DNA of 64,000 nucleotides from Erythroxylum novogranatense (taxonomy: Eukaryota > Streptophyta > Magnoliopsida > Malpighiales > Erythroxylaceae): the NCBI GenBank assembly GCA_029891385.1, contig CM057231.1, forward strand, positions 68,650,990 to 68,714,989, read 5' to 3'. Positions within the stretch are counted from its first letter, which is position 1, and the number at the start of each line of letters is the position of its first letter. Position numbers and translations under genes: made by a program. The notes under the pieces are model-generated. The model searched no databases and was not told the DNA's origin. It was given only the letters and a program-made list of their open reading frames with translations. Shown in pieces: positions 46,901 to 55,869 of the stretch.

Positions 46901-48186
46901 TCAAGCAGAAAAAATGTAGGGTTTTTTAGAGACCCAAGCTCTAATACCATATTAAGTGACCATTTCACCACAATAGCTTAAGCTATTGTGTGAGGCCAAC
47001 TTAATTGGTTTTATATATTCTCTAACAATTCTCACAAACGGTTTACACAAGAAAGCTGGATATTGAAGACATATTCAAGTCAGCTTGAGGGGGAGTATTG
47101 GAAGCAGGAATTTTTGCCTTGACGTGGCTGAAATCATTTTGATCTTACAGCTGTAATATTTAGTTTTTCATTCAGTGATACAAAATAGGAAACTATATAT
47201 TTAACATTAAATTTAGGGATTATTTTGTTTTTAGGTTTATACTTATATCTTCTATAAGTAGCATTGTTGTGTATAGTTTTGAAATAGAGTGAATAACTGA
47301 ACCTTCATTTCAACTTATAAGTTTTTGTCTTTCATTTATTTATCAGTTGTTCTATTTGTGATTTAGTATAGGCGATATAAAACCTAATTACCCTACCCAT
47401 CCCAACAGCGTAGATTTTTTTTTTCTAATTCGTCTTTGTAGTAAAAACTGATGTAAATTTCAAGGTGGTTCTGTTAAATCCCTATTTTTGGTCTGCAACA
47501 AAAAGATCATGTTATAGTTTTTCTTTTTTCCTTTTAATATTATATTTAGTTAATGCTACTGCTTTCAGAATTTGATCCATAGAGTTCTATTGATTATGAG
47601 GCTAACTTTCTGTTGTTAATTAGTCGATTGAATAATACTGGTGTTCTGAATTTGTTGGAAAAAGGTAAATATTTACAATTCAAAAAGAGGAAGAAAAGCA
47701 GTCATTATCTAAAGAAATGCATTGAAAATGGATATACAACCTTTCTATGAGATAGTGCTTTTTAACAGTCTCAAAGTTGAATCTATTTCAATCATATGAC
47801 TCTCATTGTTGAATCTATTCAAACATAATATGCAGTGGTACCTTAATTGGACATGGTACAAGTATCTTAAATTGATAATTTTAAATACCTTTTATGACTT
47901 ATTACTGATATTGAGTAGCAATAAAAATTACATTTTTCATAATGCTATTCAGGATTAGATATATTATGGCAATGCTTCTGAAAACAGGAATATTTGTACT
48001 TGAATCTGCCTTATGTTCTGTTTACTCTCACCCTATATGTTCTCGAGCTTTTGCTTGTTTGTGTGATATTGATTGTTTGTAGTCATGTTCATAATTTTGC
48101 AGACTCAGCTAGCAAATCATAATCAACTTGGTGACCATTATGCTTCCAAGCATCCAAAAGAGATGCCTCCAGTAGAATCGAGTTGA
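40914..48186 (+). CDS. SERF/4F5 and C2H2 zinc-finger small protein (At2g23090/ZNF706-like), two exons
   Basis: CDS join 40914-41036 and 48103-48186, 68 residues. Exon 1 (41 codons) starts MTRGKQKIEAQRRNAERN, the basic 4F5/SERF motif, and ends with CPIC-K before donor GTTTTT. Exon 2 (27 codons plus TGA) follows TTTTGCAG and completes a C2H2 zinc finger with Cys37, Cys40, His53 and His58 (C-x2-C-x12-H-x4-H), ending MPPVESS. The phase is 0 at both borders. Length and both domains match the conserved plant family of At2g23090-like proteins, related to animal ZNF706. SERF-type proteins are small basic nucleic-acid- or amyloid-binding factors; the exact role of the plant proteins is not established. 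The single intron is 7066 bp and loaded with retroelements. This is the only host gene in the window that looks intact. Confidence 0.92.
41037..43845 (+). other. Intron of the SERF-like gene, 5' part
   Basis: T-rich after the donor, otherwise AT-rich. About 42230-42720 has a weakly protein-like plus-strand stretch (EVPGMWKGHSIYDTTFIL near 42635-42690) with no domain I recognise, perhaps an old retroelement piece. No RNA gene seen. Confidence 0.6.
43846..44070 (+). repeat. 5' LTR of element F
   Basis: About 225 bp, aligned by eye to 47099-47317 (shared ACAAAATAGGAAACT, TAAGTAGCATT, GAAATAGAGTGAATAA). TATAGTGTCA right after it may be a decayed primer site. Confidence 0.75.
44390..44840 (+). 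pseudogene. gag: Element F gag remnant
   Basis: Frameshifted Copia Gag: KWLVNSMEEDINSNYMSYP then AKELWDDVTKMYW (44395-44500), QIYELTSKLGGICQGEDN and RLWQDLGLFNDYEW (44500-44640), and a following FLASANIEFDEVRWRI segment. It matches the UBN2-type Gag of Tnt1-like Copia elements. Confidence 0.8.
45240..45490 (+). pseudogene. Element F protease/pre-integrase remnant
   Basis: Open stretch with ALYVPKLACNLLSVSKL and FQDHKSRKMIGSCRIRE, the region between Copia protease and the integrase zinc finger. It is cut by the insertion of element G at the ATTCT repeat (45488-45492). Confidence 0.75.
45675..46019 (-). pseudogene. Element G RNase H C-terminal part
   Basis: The segment MALGICELLWLKIILDDLRI starts near 46002, followed by MKLFYDNKSTISIAHNP, DRTKYIEVDRHFIKEKL and the VDTLTKGLSRAAF end, stopping at 45679. 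This is the end of Copia RNase H and it is nearly undamaged. Confidence 0.88.
46020..46510 (-). pseudogene. gag: Element G gag remnant
   Basis: ATG at 46510-46508 (MSETPTKTEVTVVD), an in-frame TAG at about 46387-46389, then open for 46381-46020. It contains AWDIEDSMVMSWLWNSM, AKEIWDAIKQTYSKV, QIYEIKTKISNTKQGN and LRQEMDHYQ, a Tnt1-like Gag. It fuses without a gap to the RNase H region near 46020; no zinc knuckle, protease, integrase or RT lies between. Confidence 0.82.
47318..48102 (+). other. Intron of the SERF-like gene, 3' part
   Basis: AT-rich, T-rich near the acceptor TTTTGCAG (48095-48102). No genes or elements recognised. Confidence 0.7.
48103..48186 (+). CDS. Exon 2 of the SERF-like gene
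   Basis: Bounded by ATTTTGCAG at the acceptor and TGA at 48184-48186. It encodes the two zinc-binding histidines (DHYASKH) and the PKEMPP tail, which only make sense joined to exon 1 at 41036. Confidence 0.92.
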   Translation, partial: TQLANHNQLGDHYASKHPKEMPPVESS

Positions 48187-49540
48187 TTAAGGTTTAGTTG
48201 TGTAAAAATTGCACAAATTAATGGAAAAAAAAGAAAGAGATTTCCTCCTTGTGTGTTTGGTACTGGTGCATGTATTCACGTTATGCTCTATTCTGTCGTA
48301 TGAACCATCGAAATTGTTTTTATTGTCTGATTTTCCCAACACCTTACATCGCTTGAATTAACAGCTCACTGGCAGTATAAAATGAAGGCCTAATCCACCC
48401 ATTGTTGCATTGTTTATTTCATATCTCCATTCTAACTGAAAGTAGAATAAATCATTTTCATATTCCGTAATTCTTCTACCATTAACTTTGGATGCACAAG
48501 TTTTGGCTTAGTTCATATTGAAGAGCTAGAATTCATCAGAATGGAAAAAAATACGTCTTAGTTTTGCAATTTGGCCACATTAAGGTTTATTGTATGGAAC
48601 GTCATCATTTACCCAACTAAATACAACGGATACTCATCCATTATGTAGCCTTTTTTCCTCTTTATTATATACATTGAGCGAATGTGTTAAGTGAAAATTA
48701 TGAATAATTTATTTAGATAAACTGTACTCTATTACATGTAATATGAATATGTATAAAGTAGTATCTAACTTCAACTTAGGTATGAAACTTAAAAATAACT
48801 ATGGTTAAACCATTGATAATTCATTTTATGATTTCATTGATATAGTATTTTCATTATTGATGATCTCATCTTTTGTGTAATAAAGAAGTAAAAATTTGGC
48901 TAACCAATAAGGTTGGTAAGTCGAATAGGCGATAGCACAAAGTTCTCTCAATGTTCATTTTGGAGCAATTAATGTGAGGTTTAATTCTGAAGTATTCATT
49001 GTAGAGAGTTTCGGTCCATGTTTTTGGCTGTTGAAACTTCTTTATAGAGTTGATTGTTAAAGGATTCGAAAATTTTAAGTCAACAATGCGAATTGAGTTA
49101 ATGAATTTAGAATTTTGTTTGGTGAAACCACTTTTAATCTTGTATCTTACAGAACTTTATTTTAAAAGAGATTTTTTTGGCAGAACAAAATTATTTTTAA
49201 AGAAACAATCAAATAAGAGTTTGGTAGTGGAATAAGGTCCGAGATAAGATTAACCGATGATATTGGAAAAATAAACTACTTTAAAGTGTTATTGCATTTC
49301 TTTTTTATACGTATTTAATTAAATTTATAATTTATTTTGTTATATTTGGTGAATTTTCTTTAATGCTATTTTGTTAATCAAGGTTTTTTGGGGAAAAGAA
49401 AGAAGAAAATATATTAATAAGGAAAGAGAGTAAAGCTTACATGAGAGTCGATAAGGATACCCTTTGAAAGAACAGAAGTGTAATATTTTTAACTATTCAA
49501 AACATAAAAGAGAATACAGGTTGAAACTGTTGACTATTCA
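48187..49540. other. 3' flank of the SERF-like gene
   Basis: Probable 3' UTR for the first few hundred bases, then AT-rich DNA with no recognisable feature. Confidence 0.5.
48446..48451 (+). terminator. Candidate polyadenylation signal of the SERF-like gene
   Basis: AATAAA about 260 bp after the stop codon, a normal 3' UTR length for a plant gene. Plant signals are loose, so other sites are possible. Confidence 0.4.
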
Positions 49541-49549
49541 ATTTAAAAA

Positions 49550-50030
49550 TCAAGCTCTTTGATGCTATCAAGAGTTTTCATAGGTGAGTAGATTTATATG
49601 CTTGGACTTGAGTTCAAACCTCCTGGCATTTCGTTCTTTCCATATTATCTGAACACACATACTCACAATTGTGATATGGGGTAATTGTAGGAAGTTCTTT
49701 GAGTAGCTAATCATTGGATTGCACTGAAGAAAGTAGTAAAACAATTAGGCCATTGACAACTTAAATGTGTTACTTTCCAAACCTGATGAGGCACCTCGCA
49801 CACGAAGGATAAATGATCTCGTGTTTCTTCCTGAGTTAAGCAGAAAGGACACCATGTATTGATGTTTAACTAAGTTGATCACCTGTATTTAATCAATTTT
49901 GTATAGTGAGCCACAAAAGAAAGGAAGTTTTTGGGATATAATCTTGTGTTAGATGATTCGGTGCCATCCCACTCAAGGTCTCCTCACCCATAACAAGTCC
50001 CTGATTTGTTTATTTGAGAGGAGATGGTAG
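49550..50030 (-). pseudogene. L1-type LINE 3' remnant (zf-RVT region)
   Basis: Minus strand, frameshifted. It shows the zinc-binding RT tail CPFCLTQEETRDHLSF then VCEVPHQVWK (about 49780-49860) and the typical IIWKERNARRFELKSK segment (about 49600-49660) that closes plant L1 ORF2. The upstream RT is absent. No poly(A) or TSD identified. Confidence 0.75.
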
Positions 50031-50080
50031 GCATGTTATACCAGTAGAAAGTATCGTGATGAAGGGGGGGAGTATATGAA

Positions 50081-50744
50081 TGTACACTCCATTCCCGCAA
50101 GACACGTGCTCGACATTTTGGATGATATTCGAGTCTGTATCTAGTGAGGGTGACATGCTAGAACACTCAATCATTTAAAAATCGGTATAATTTTTTTTTG
50201 AAACAACAACAAACATATGCAGAAATAATAATCAATTCAAGCTCACTTTCATTCATAAACATTTTCAATCAACACAATACAATCAATAGAATTTCAATAG
50301 CCGATTGGTTCCCATTATAAATACAAAATACTTTAGTCATAATGTTTTTATATTTCACCATAAAAACCTTTGTATACACATTATAAAAAATTTCGGAATA
50401 CATTATTTTACAGAAATCGCGGATTACAAATTTATATAAAAATAGAAAATACTAATGCAGACGTGAATTGATCCCGATCTCTATCTTTCCTTTGCATGCA
50501 GTAAGTACACTCCCGTTAGCCTAACGGGGTATTATTCTGAGTCCTAAAAAATATTTGCAAATTTTGGGTGAATTTTGCGAACTTAATGAGTGACCATCAT
50601 TGATTGCTCACCCAATCATATACCTATAATTCATATCATTACACATTTCACACTTCACATTCAATACAATTTAATCACTCATATTACGCATATGCAGAGC
50701 ACATGAGACCCACTTTCTATTTATTATTTTGTTGTGACCGAGTG
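50081..50744 (-). repeat. Degenerate LTR fragment, related to elements E and 59058
   Basis: Plus strand begins TGTACACTCCATTCCCGCAAG and keeps the family order: GATCCCGATCTC, ACTCCCGTTAGCCTAACGGGG, AAAATTTTGGGTGAATTTTGCG, then the CCATCATTGATTG region. It is cut at 50744 by the solo LTR and its other end is lost. Confidence 0.75.
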
Positions 50745-51269
50745 TGTTGGACCTTGAAATTTTCTTAAAATTTCAAAATATAAATTGACATTAAATGAGG
50801 AATTTGTGGTGAATTATTCATGTGCAAAGAAAAAAAGAATTTAAGAATGTGACTTAATATATGAGATTAAGGTAGGTGAATTTAACAAGTTGAGGATGAG
50901 AGTGTATATGTGTGTATGCTTTTGTTATTGATGTTTATGCTTGATTATGGACTAAAATGATGTTCTAAGTTTAAATGGAATTGATAGTGAATGATTTGTT
51001 TTAAATGGAATTGAAAAGCAAGAAATGAAAAGTAAAAGTGTTAGATTTTGGAGAATTGAAAATCTGAAATTTTGAGGATGAATAGTAGCAAAAAGTGAGT
51101 TTTTGATCTAAAACTTTGTGAAATTTTCTGGCTTGATTTAGGCAGAATTTTGATAAAATGATCTTCATGAAACTTGTAGCTTTTGTTAAGAGCTTTCTAT
51201 CGCCATAAAGTATGATATTTTTCGATATCAGGATTGAAAGTTATGATCTTTCGAAATTAAGGTTATTTT

Positions 51270-51800
51270 GCTTTGTTTTTAAAAATGCTGTTAAGGGTAA
51301 GTTTGTGTGTACTGTGCTTTAAGGCAAATTTTGTACTGATATGGTTTGAATTGGAGTAAGTGGTCTACATGAAAGTTATAGAGAAATTGCATAGCTTTAC
51401 AATGATGCATAATATGTTATTTTTAGTTGTGGAAATTTGAAGATATGAAATTTGGAAGTTTGGATGTTGTTTTAGGATGACAAATTTCTAGCAAAAACTT
51501 TGATTAAAAAATTGACTTAGTTAGAGGTTGAAATTGCCTTTAAGTGCTTCATGAAAGTTTTAGATTATGTTTTTATCTTTCCATTGATATAAAGTATGAG
51601 AATTTTAGACCATGGAATAGGAAGTTATGATTTATGGAAGTTGTGTTGCTGTTTTAGGATGGCATAATTGGATAGAAACTTTCATTGAGATTTTGACCCA
51701 TTTAGAGATGAATTTGGTCTTTGGAGCTTTCTTTTAGCTTTCCATTGATACCCAACTTGTAAAATTTAGAGTTTTGAATCAAAAGTTATGGGGTTTAGAA
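51270..51800 (+). repeat. Diverged modules of about 180-190 bp within the solo LTR
   Basis: GTTTTAGGATGACAAATTTC (about 51470) and GTTTTAGGATGGCATAATTG (about 51652) start two modules, each containing a GAAACTTT or AAAACTTT segment, TTTCCATTGATA and AGTTATG in the same order. A weaker copy precedes from about 51270 and a truncated one follows from about 51795. Confidence 0.6.
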
Positions 51801-51840
51801 GTTGGGTTGTCAGTGAAGAAGAAAGAGCGCAGGTCCACCC

Positions 51841-51975
51841 GAATGTCACGGTCGTGCATGCGCATCATCGTGACTTTGCAGGACCACCAGAATGTAGCAA
51901 TCGTGCATGCTCACGATCGTGACTCCGCTGATCCATCTGGATATCGCGGTCGTGCATGTGCACGATCGCGACTTC
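51841..51975. promoter_or_regulatory. 49-bp tandem repeat with palindromic cores
   Basis: Three units start at about 51841, 51890 and 51939, GC-rich in an AT-rich LTR. They hold inverted repeats such as TCACGATCGTGA (51911-51922) and TCGTGCATGTGCACGA (unit 3). Confidence 0.75.
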
Positions 51976-54900
51976 CTAATTTGTCCAAGGAAGGAAATTT
52001 TCTGAACATACTCTGATCTTTTTATCATAACTTCTTCGTCCGACCTCCGATTGATTTGGTTTTTAAAGCGTTAGATTCCTAAGACATCCCTCTATCTCTC
52101 CATAGAAAATTGTGGATTTTTTAGATTAAATTGAAAGAGATTGATTTAATCAAAGTGAGTTGGATTAGTTTCTAAACATGGTTCAGTATTTTGGTAAATT
52201 CTTGGTCTGTGGAGATCCAATTGAGTTGATTCCTGTTGCAAAATAAACTAGAGACATGAAATTACAAATTATCTGAAGGGACTGAATTTTAATTCGGACT
52301 CTAGGACCTTCAATTTCTAAATTGAAGTTGGGTTTAATGTTCGGTTTTGGATTAAACTAGAGAAATAGGGCTACACATGTTCTGAAGAAATTGAGTTTCA
52401 ATTTAGTTCCTAAGAATGTCAATTTTCGGATGGAAATAAATCGCAGGAAAATATTTTAGCATAAGAATAGTCTGACCTGTTTGGAGTATAAATTTTGGAG
52501 TAGTGAACCAAATTAAAAGATTTTGATGTCATTATGAAATTGAGACAATGAGGAACATTTCTCTAGAAGGAAGTTTTAGCAAATTCCTTCAATTTGATGA
52601 TTAGAAAAATGTCCTAAGTTAATCATGATTTAATGATATTTTGAGACTTTGATTTATTTTATGATTTTGAGGACTTAATTAGCATGTGAATGTAAATAAT
52701 TAGTATATTAATTTGAGTAAGATCGTATGGCATAGGTTGATTGGATTAAATTGAATTAAGGTGTTAAAGATGCATGAGGGGCAAAATTGGAAGACTACTT
52801 AAGGTTTTAAGTTATAAGGCTTATATGTAAGGGCATAAGAGTCATCTCTCACTCATTAATGGCACTTTTGTAAATAAGAAGAGTGGGCTATCGTGTAAGA
52901 AGAAGAGAAGCACGAAAATTAGGAAGGAAAGAAGGAAAAAAAAGAAAGAAGAAGGGAGCTTCAGATGGAGAAAGGAGAAAGAAGAAAGAAAGGTTAGGGT
53001 TTGATTTTTCTAAGATTTTAAGAGAGATTTTGATGCTTATTCATGAAGGAAAAAGATGGAAGAAGATGAGAGCTCTAATATGAGCCAAGAAATTTCGAAT
53101 TTTGAGAAGATTAAGGGATTTTTGCAAGTGATGAAGGGATGAAGGAAAATAGAGAAGAAGCTTCGGACAAGAAATTTAGCATGAAAATGAGGTGGGTACC
53201 ATGTTTATAATTTGAATTATAAGCTATGCATATGTTTTTGAAAAATCAAGAAAGCAAAATACTTTTAAATTATTGTTTTCGAATGATTAAATTCGTTGAT
53301 CTTGGAATGATTTAAGAAATTGCTACAATTGTTAAATTCATTGTTTTCGAATGATTGGATAAATTGCTACAATTGTTTCGGACGATTTAATAAAATGATT
53401 CAATTGTTACATTCATTGTTTTTGAATGATTTGATAATTTCTATAATGGTTGAATTCTTTGAATGTTTGAGAATATGTTATGTGAATTGGATTGACTTGG
53501 TGAACATTTTATTGATATGTGAATTTCGGTTGAAATTTTGAATGACATTATGTTAAATATGACATGACATGAAAACTCGGTTTTGGAAAGGTGCCTTCGG
53601 GCAAATTTGTTTTCAAGTGTGAAATGTCTGTTATGTGGGTTTGGTTAGGTCCCATAAGATTGTCAAGTCCACTTGTCAAAGGCTTCTCCCGCCTGCCCAC
53701 TAGTGGTATTGGAGCTCCGTTAAGGACTCCCATAAGTTCACAGCTACACTGGACCGCTATGGGGGAAGGTGTAGTACGTTTTGTTCACGGCTACACATGA
53801 CCGTTATGCGGGAATGTGTAGTACATTCTATTTTTTGGACCGACCCAAACCATTTCTGATGTGTTATGTATTTTTGTTTCTGTTAATAAATGTGATGCAA
53901 TCATGTTCTTGAATTGTTCATGAATTCTTTGATAAATTGAAAATTTTTGAAAAATAAGTATTTGATGAATTTTCATTTGTGAAATTTTTATAAAATGGCA
54001 AAAGTTTTGAAAAAAAATGATTTTTGCATATTTTTTGATTTATAAACATGTTATCCACGAGCTGTAAAGCTCACCCCCTTTTTATCCCCATCTCCAGGTA
54101 ATCATGAAGGAGATCGGATGAAAGAAAGACAAGACGTTCGTTCGTCATGTTTGTGATTGTATTTTTGTTTAAGTTTGATTATTGTAAAAAAAAAGAACTT
54201 AGGTATATTTTGAGTATTGTGGGGATTTTTGTATCTTTGTATTTGGATGTTGAGATTGATGTTGTATTGTGGCTTGAAAATGCCATTAAAGTTTGTAGTG
54301 CATTTATTTTGGAATGTAAATGAATTATGGATTTGCGTATAGAATTGGGATATAAATTTGTGTATGGATATGGTATGTGAATGGTATATGGATGAGATGA
54401 GATGAATGTGAATGTGACTTGGCTATTGAAGTTTTATATGTATGCGATTATGATCGATTGCGTTGGAATTCCGGACAAGAGGTCCGATGATTTTGATGAT
54501 TGATCCGAATTATTGAAGTGCTATGGGTATGTATGTGTTTGTTTGTGTTTGGATTCCGGACAGGAGGTCTGATGACAGTGATGATTGTTTTGAAATATAG
54601 TTCTAATTGTTTAAGAATTGACGGTATTTAGTTTTGTATGTGTGAGTTTTAATGGAAAAGGAAAATAAGAATTTGATAATAGATGAATTATGGGATATGT
54701 ATGAATGTGAAGAATCAAATGAATTGAGGTTATGAAATTGATGCATTCTAAATGGAAAATTGAATTGTTTTGAATGATGAAAAAAAATTTTATACCGTTT
54801 CGGATAGGGTTAAACCAAGTGTGTCGTATGGTTTCCAACATTTTGTTTTCTAAGGTACACATTTCGGATGTCAGAATTTTTCCTTAAGTTATATTGAAGT

Positions 54901-55073
54901 GTTTCGTTTCCTTTGTTTTGCGATCTTTCGATTTCCTTCCATTTTCGCACGCTTTTTGATCCGATTTGCTTTCTTTGACTTTCGCTCACTTTTTATGACC
55001 CGTTCGTTCGCTTCCGCCGCTTTGTTTTTCGATTTATGATTCCGAGGTTGGGTTCCGAAATCGGGGCCCAACA

Positions 55074-55869
55074 GAGTGCCTAAATTGTCCCGTATTTATT
55101 GGATACCGGCCTCATTTCCTTCTAAAGGAAACAGATCTGAATCCACATTGGACCTGGTACATACTGATGTGTGTGGGCCCATGAATGTACAAGCTAGAGG
55201 AGGTTATGAATATTTCATAATTTTTATAGATGATTACTCAAGACATGGCTATTTGTATTTGATGCATAAAAAGAGTGAATCTTTTGAAAAGTCCAAAGAA
55301 TTCAAAGCTGAAGCTGAGAAGCAACTTGGCAAGCCATTAAAACAAATTTCAATCAAATCGAGGTGGTGAGTATTTATCCGAGAGTTCCAAAATATTTAAT
55401 TGACAATGGAATTGTTTCCAATTTGTCGACTCGTACACCTCAATGTAATGGTGTAGCGAGAGAGAAATAGAACTATATTGGAAATGGTAAGATCAATGAT
55501 GTCCTACGCTAGCCTTCTAGAATCGTTACGGGATATGCCATATAAACGACAACATATCTTCTTAACTTTGTTCGGCCCAAATCGGTGCCTAAAACACCTA
55601 GGGAGTTGTGGATCGCCGAGTGCCTTCATTGAGGCATTTGAGGACTTGGGGCTACCCAGCACATGTTCTAAAGCCTGAATCCACAAAGATGGAACCAAGG
55701 TCAGAAGTATGTTTGTTTATAGGATATCCTACGGGAACTCGAGGGTATCATTTTTACATTCATCATGATAAGAAGGTATTTTTGTCGACAAATGCAACCT
55801 TCTTAGAGGAAGAGTTTGTGAAAAATCACAAAGGAAGAAGTGAAGTAGTACTAAAGGAGTTAGCTATTT
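55074..55869 (+). pseudogene. Copia integrase and post-integrase remnant
   Basis: From DLVHTDVCGPM (first catalytic Asp, about 55145-55180) through YFIIFIDDYSRHGYLYLMHK, a damaged second-Asp region (about 55365-55400), TPQCNGVARER (catalytic Glu, about 55437-55467), MVRSMMSYA and the LRTWGYPAHVLKP to FIGYPTGTRGYHF post-integrase segment, ending FLEEEFVKNHKGRSEV. Three or more frame changes. The upstream part is separated by the solo LTR and the downstream part is cut by the Tekay-like element at 55870. Confidence 0.85.

Larger units (their letters stand above)
45493..47027 (-). mobile_element. Element G: minus-strand Copia deletion derivative, gag joined to RNase H
   Basis: ATTCT occurs on both sides (45488-45492 and 47028-47032), consistent with a TSD. 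On the minus strand: a short LTR-like left end and primer site (TGGTATTAGAGC, rc at about 46940-46951), leader, gag (46510-46020), RNase H (about 46020-45675), polypurine tract (rc of ACTCCCCCTCAAGCTG) and a terminal repeat to 45493. The two ends do not resemble each other: about 78 bp starting TGTTAGAGAATATA at one side, about 180 bp starting TGTGGGAAAATTAG at the other. The element is therefore probably chimeric or rearranged. Confidence 0.65.
43846..47317 (+). mobile_element. Element F: decayed Copia inside the host intron, with nested element G
   Basis: Direct repeats of about 220 bp at 43846-44070 (TGGGAATAAGAATTT...) and 47099-47317 (TGGAAGCAGGAATTT...), preceded at the right by polypurine tract TTGAGGGGGAG. 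Same strand as the host gene. The internal part keeps a Gag remnant (44390-44840) and the protease/GAG-pre-integrase border (about 45320-45490), then a piece of the pol end (about 47028-47090). Integrase, RT and most of RNase H are gone. LTR ends are blurred by divergence and no TSD was confirmed. Confidence 0.75.
50745..55073 (+). repeat. 4.3-kb solo LTR (gypsy/Tekay-like), TSD GAGTG
   Basis: Starts TGTTGGACCTTGAAATT and ends CGGGGCCCAACA, with GAGTG at 50740-50744 and 55074-55078. No internal coding sequence, primer site or polypurine tract, so a solo LTR is the simplest reading. The ends resemble those of the Tekay-like LTR at 55870-58069. Inside are diverged direct-repeat modules (51270-51800), a 49-bp palindromic tandem repeat (51841-51975), a purine-rich block (52880-53180), an imperfect tandem repeat with GCTACAC (53730-53830) and the GAGCTGTAAAGCTCACCCC hairpin (54059-54077). 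Confidence 0.8.

Noticed and set aside
50061..50071. GAAGGGGGGGA as a polypurine tract for the LTR at 50081
   Set aside because: Family landmarks show that LTR to be in minus orientation, so a plus-strand tract on its left is on the wrong side; probably coincidental.
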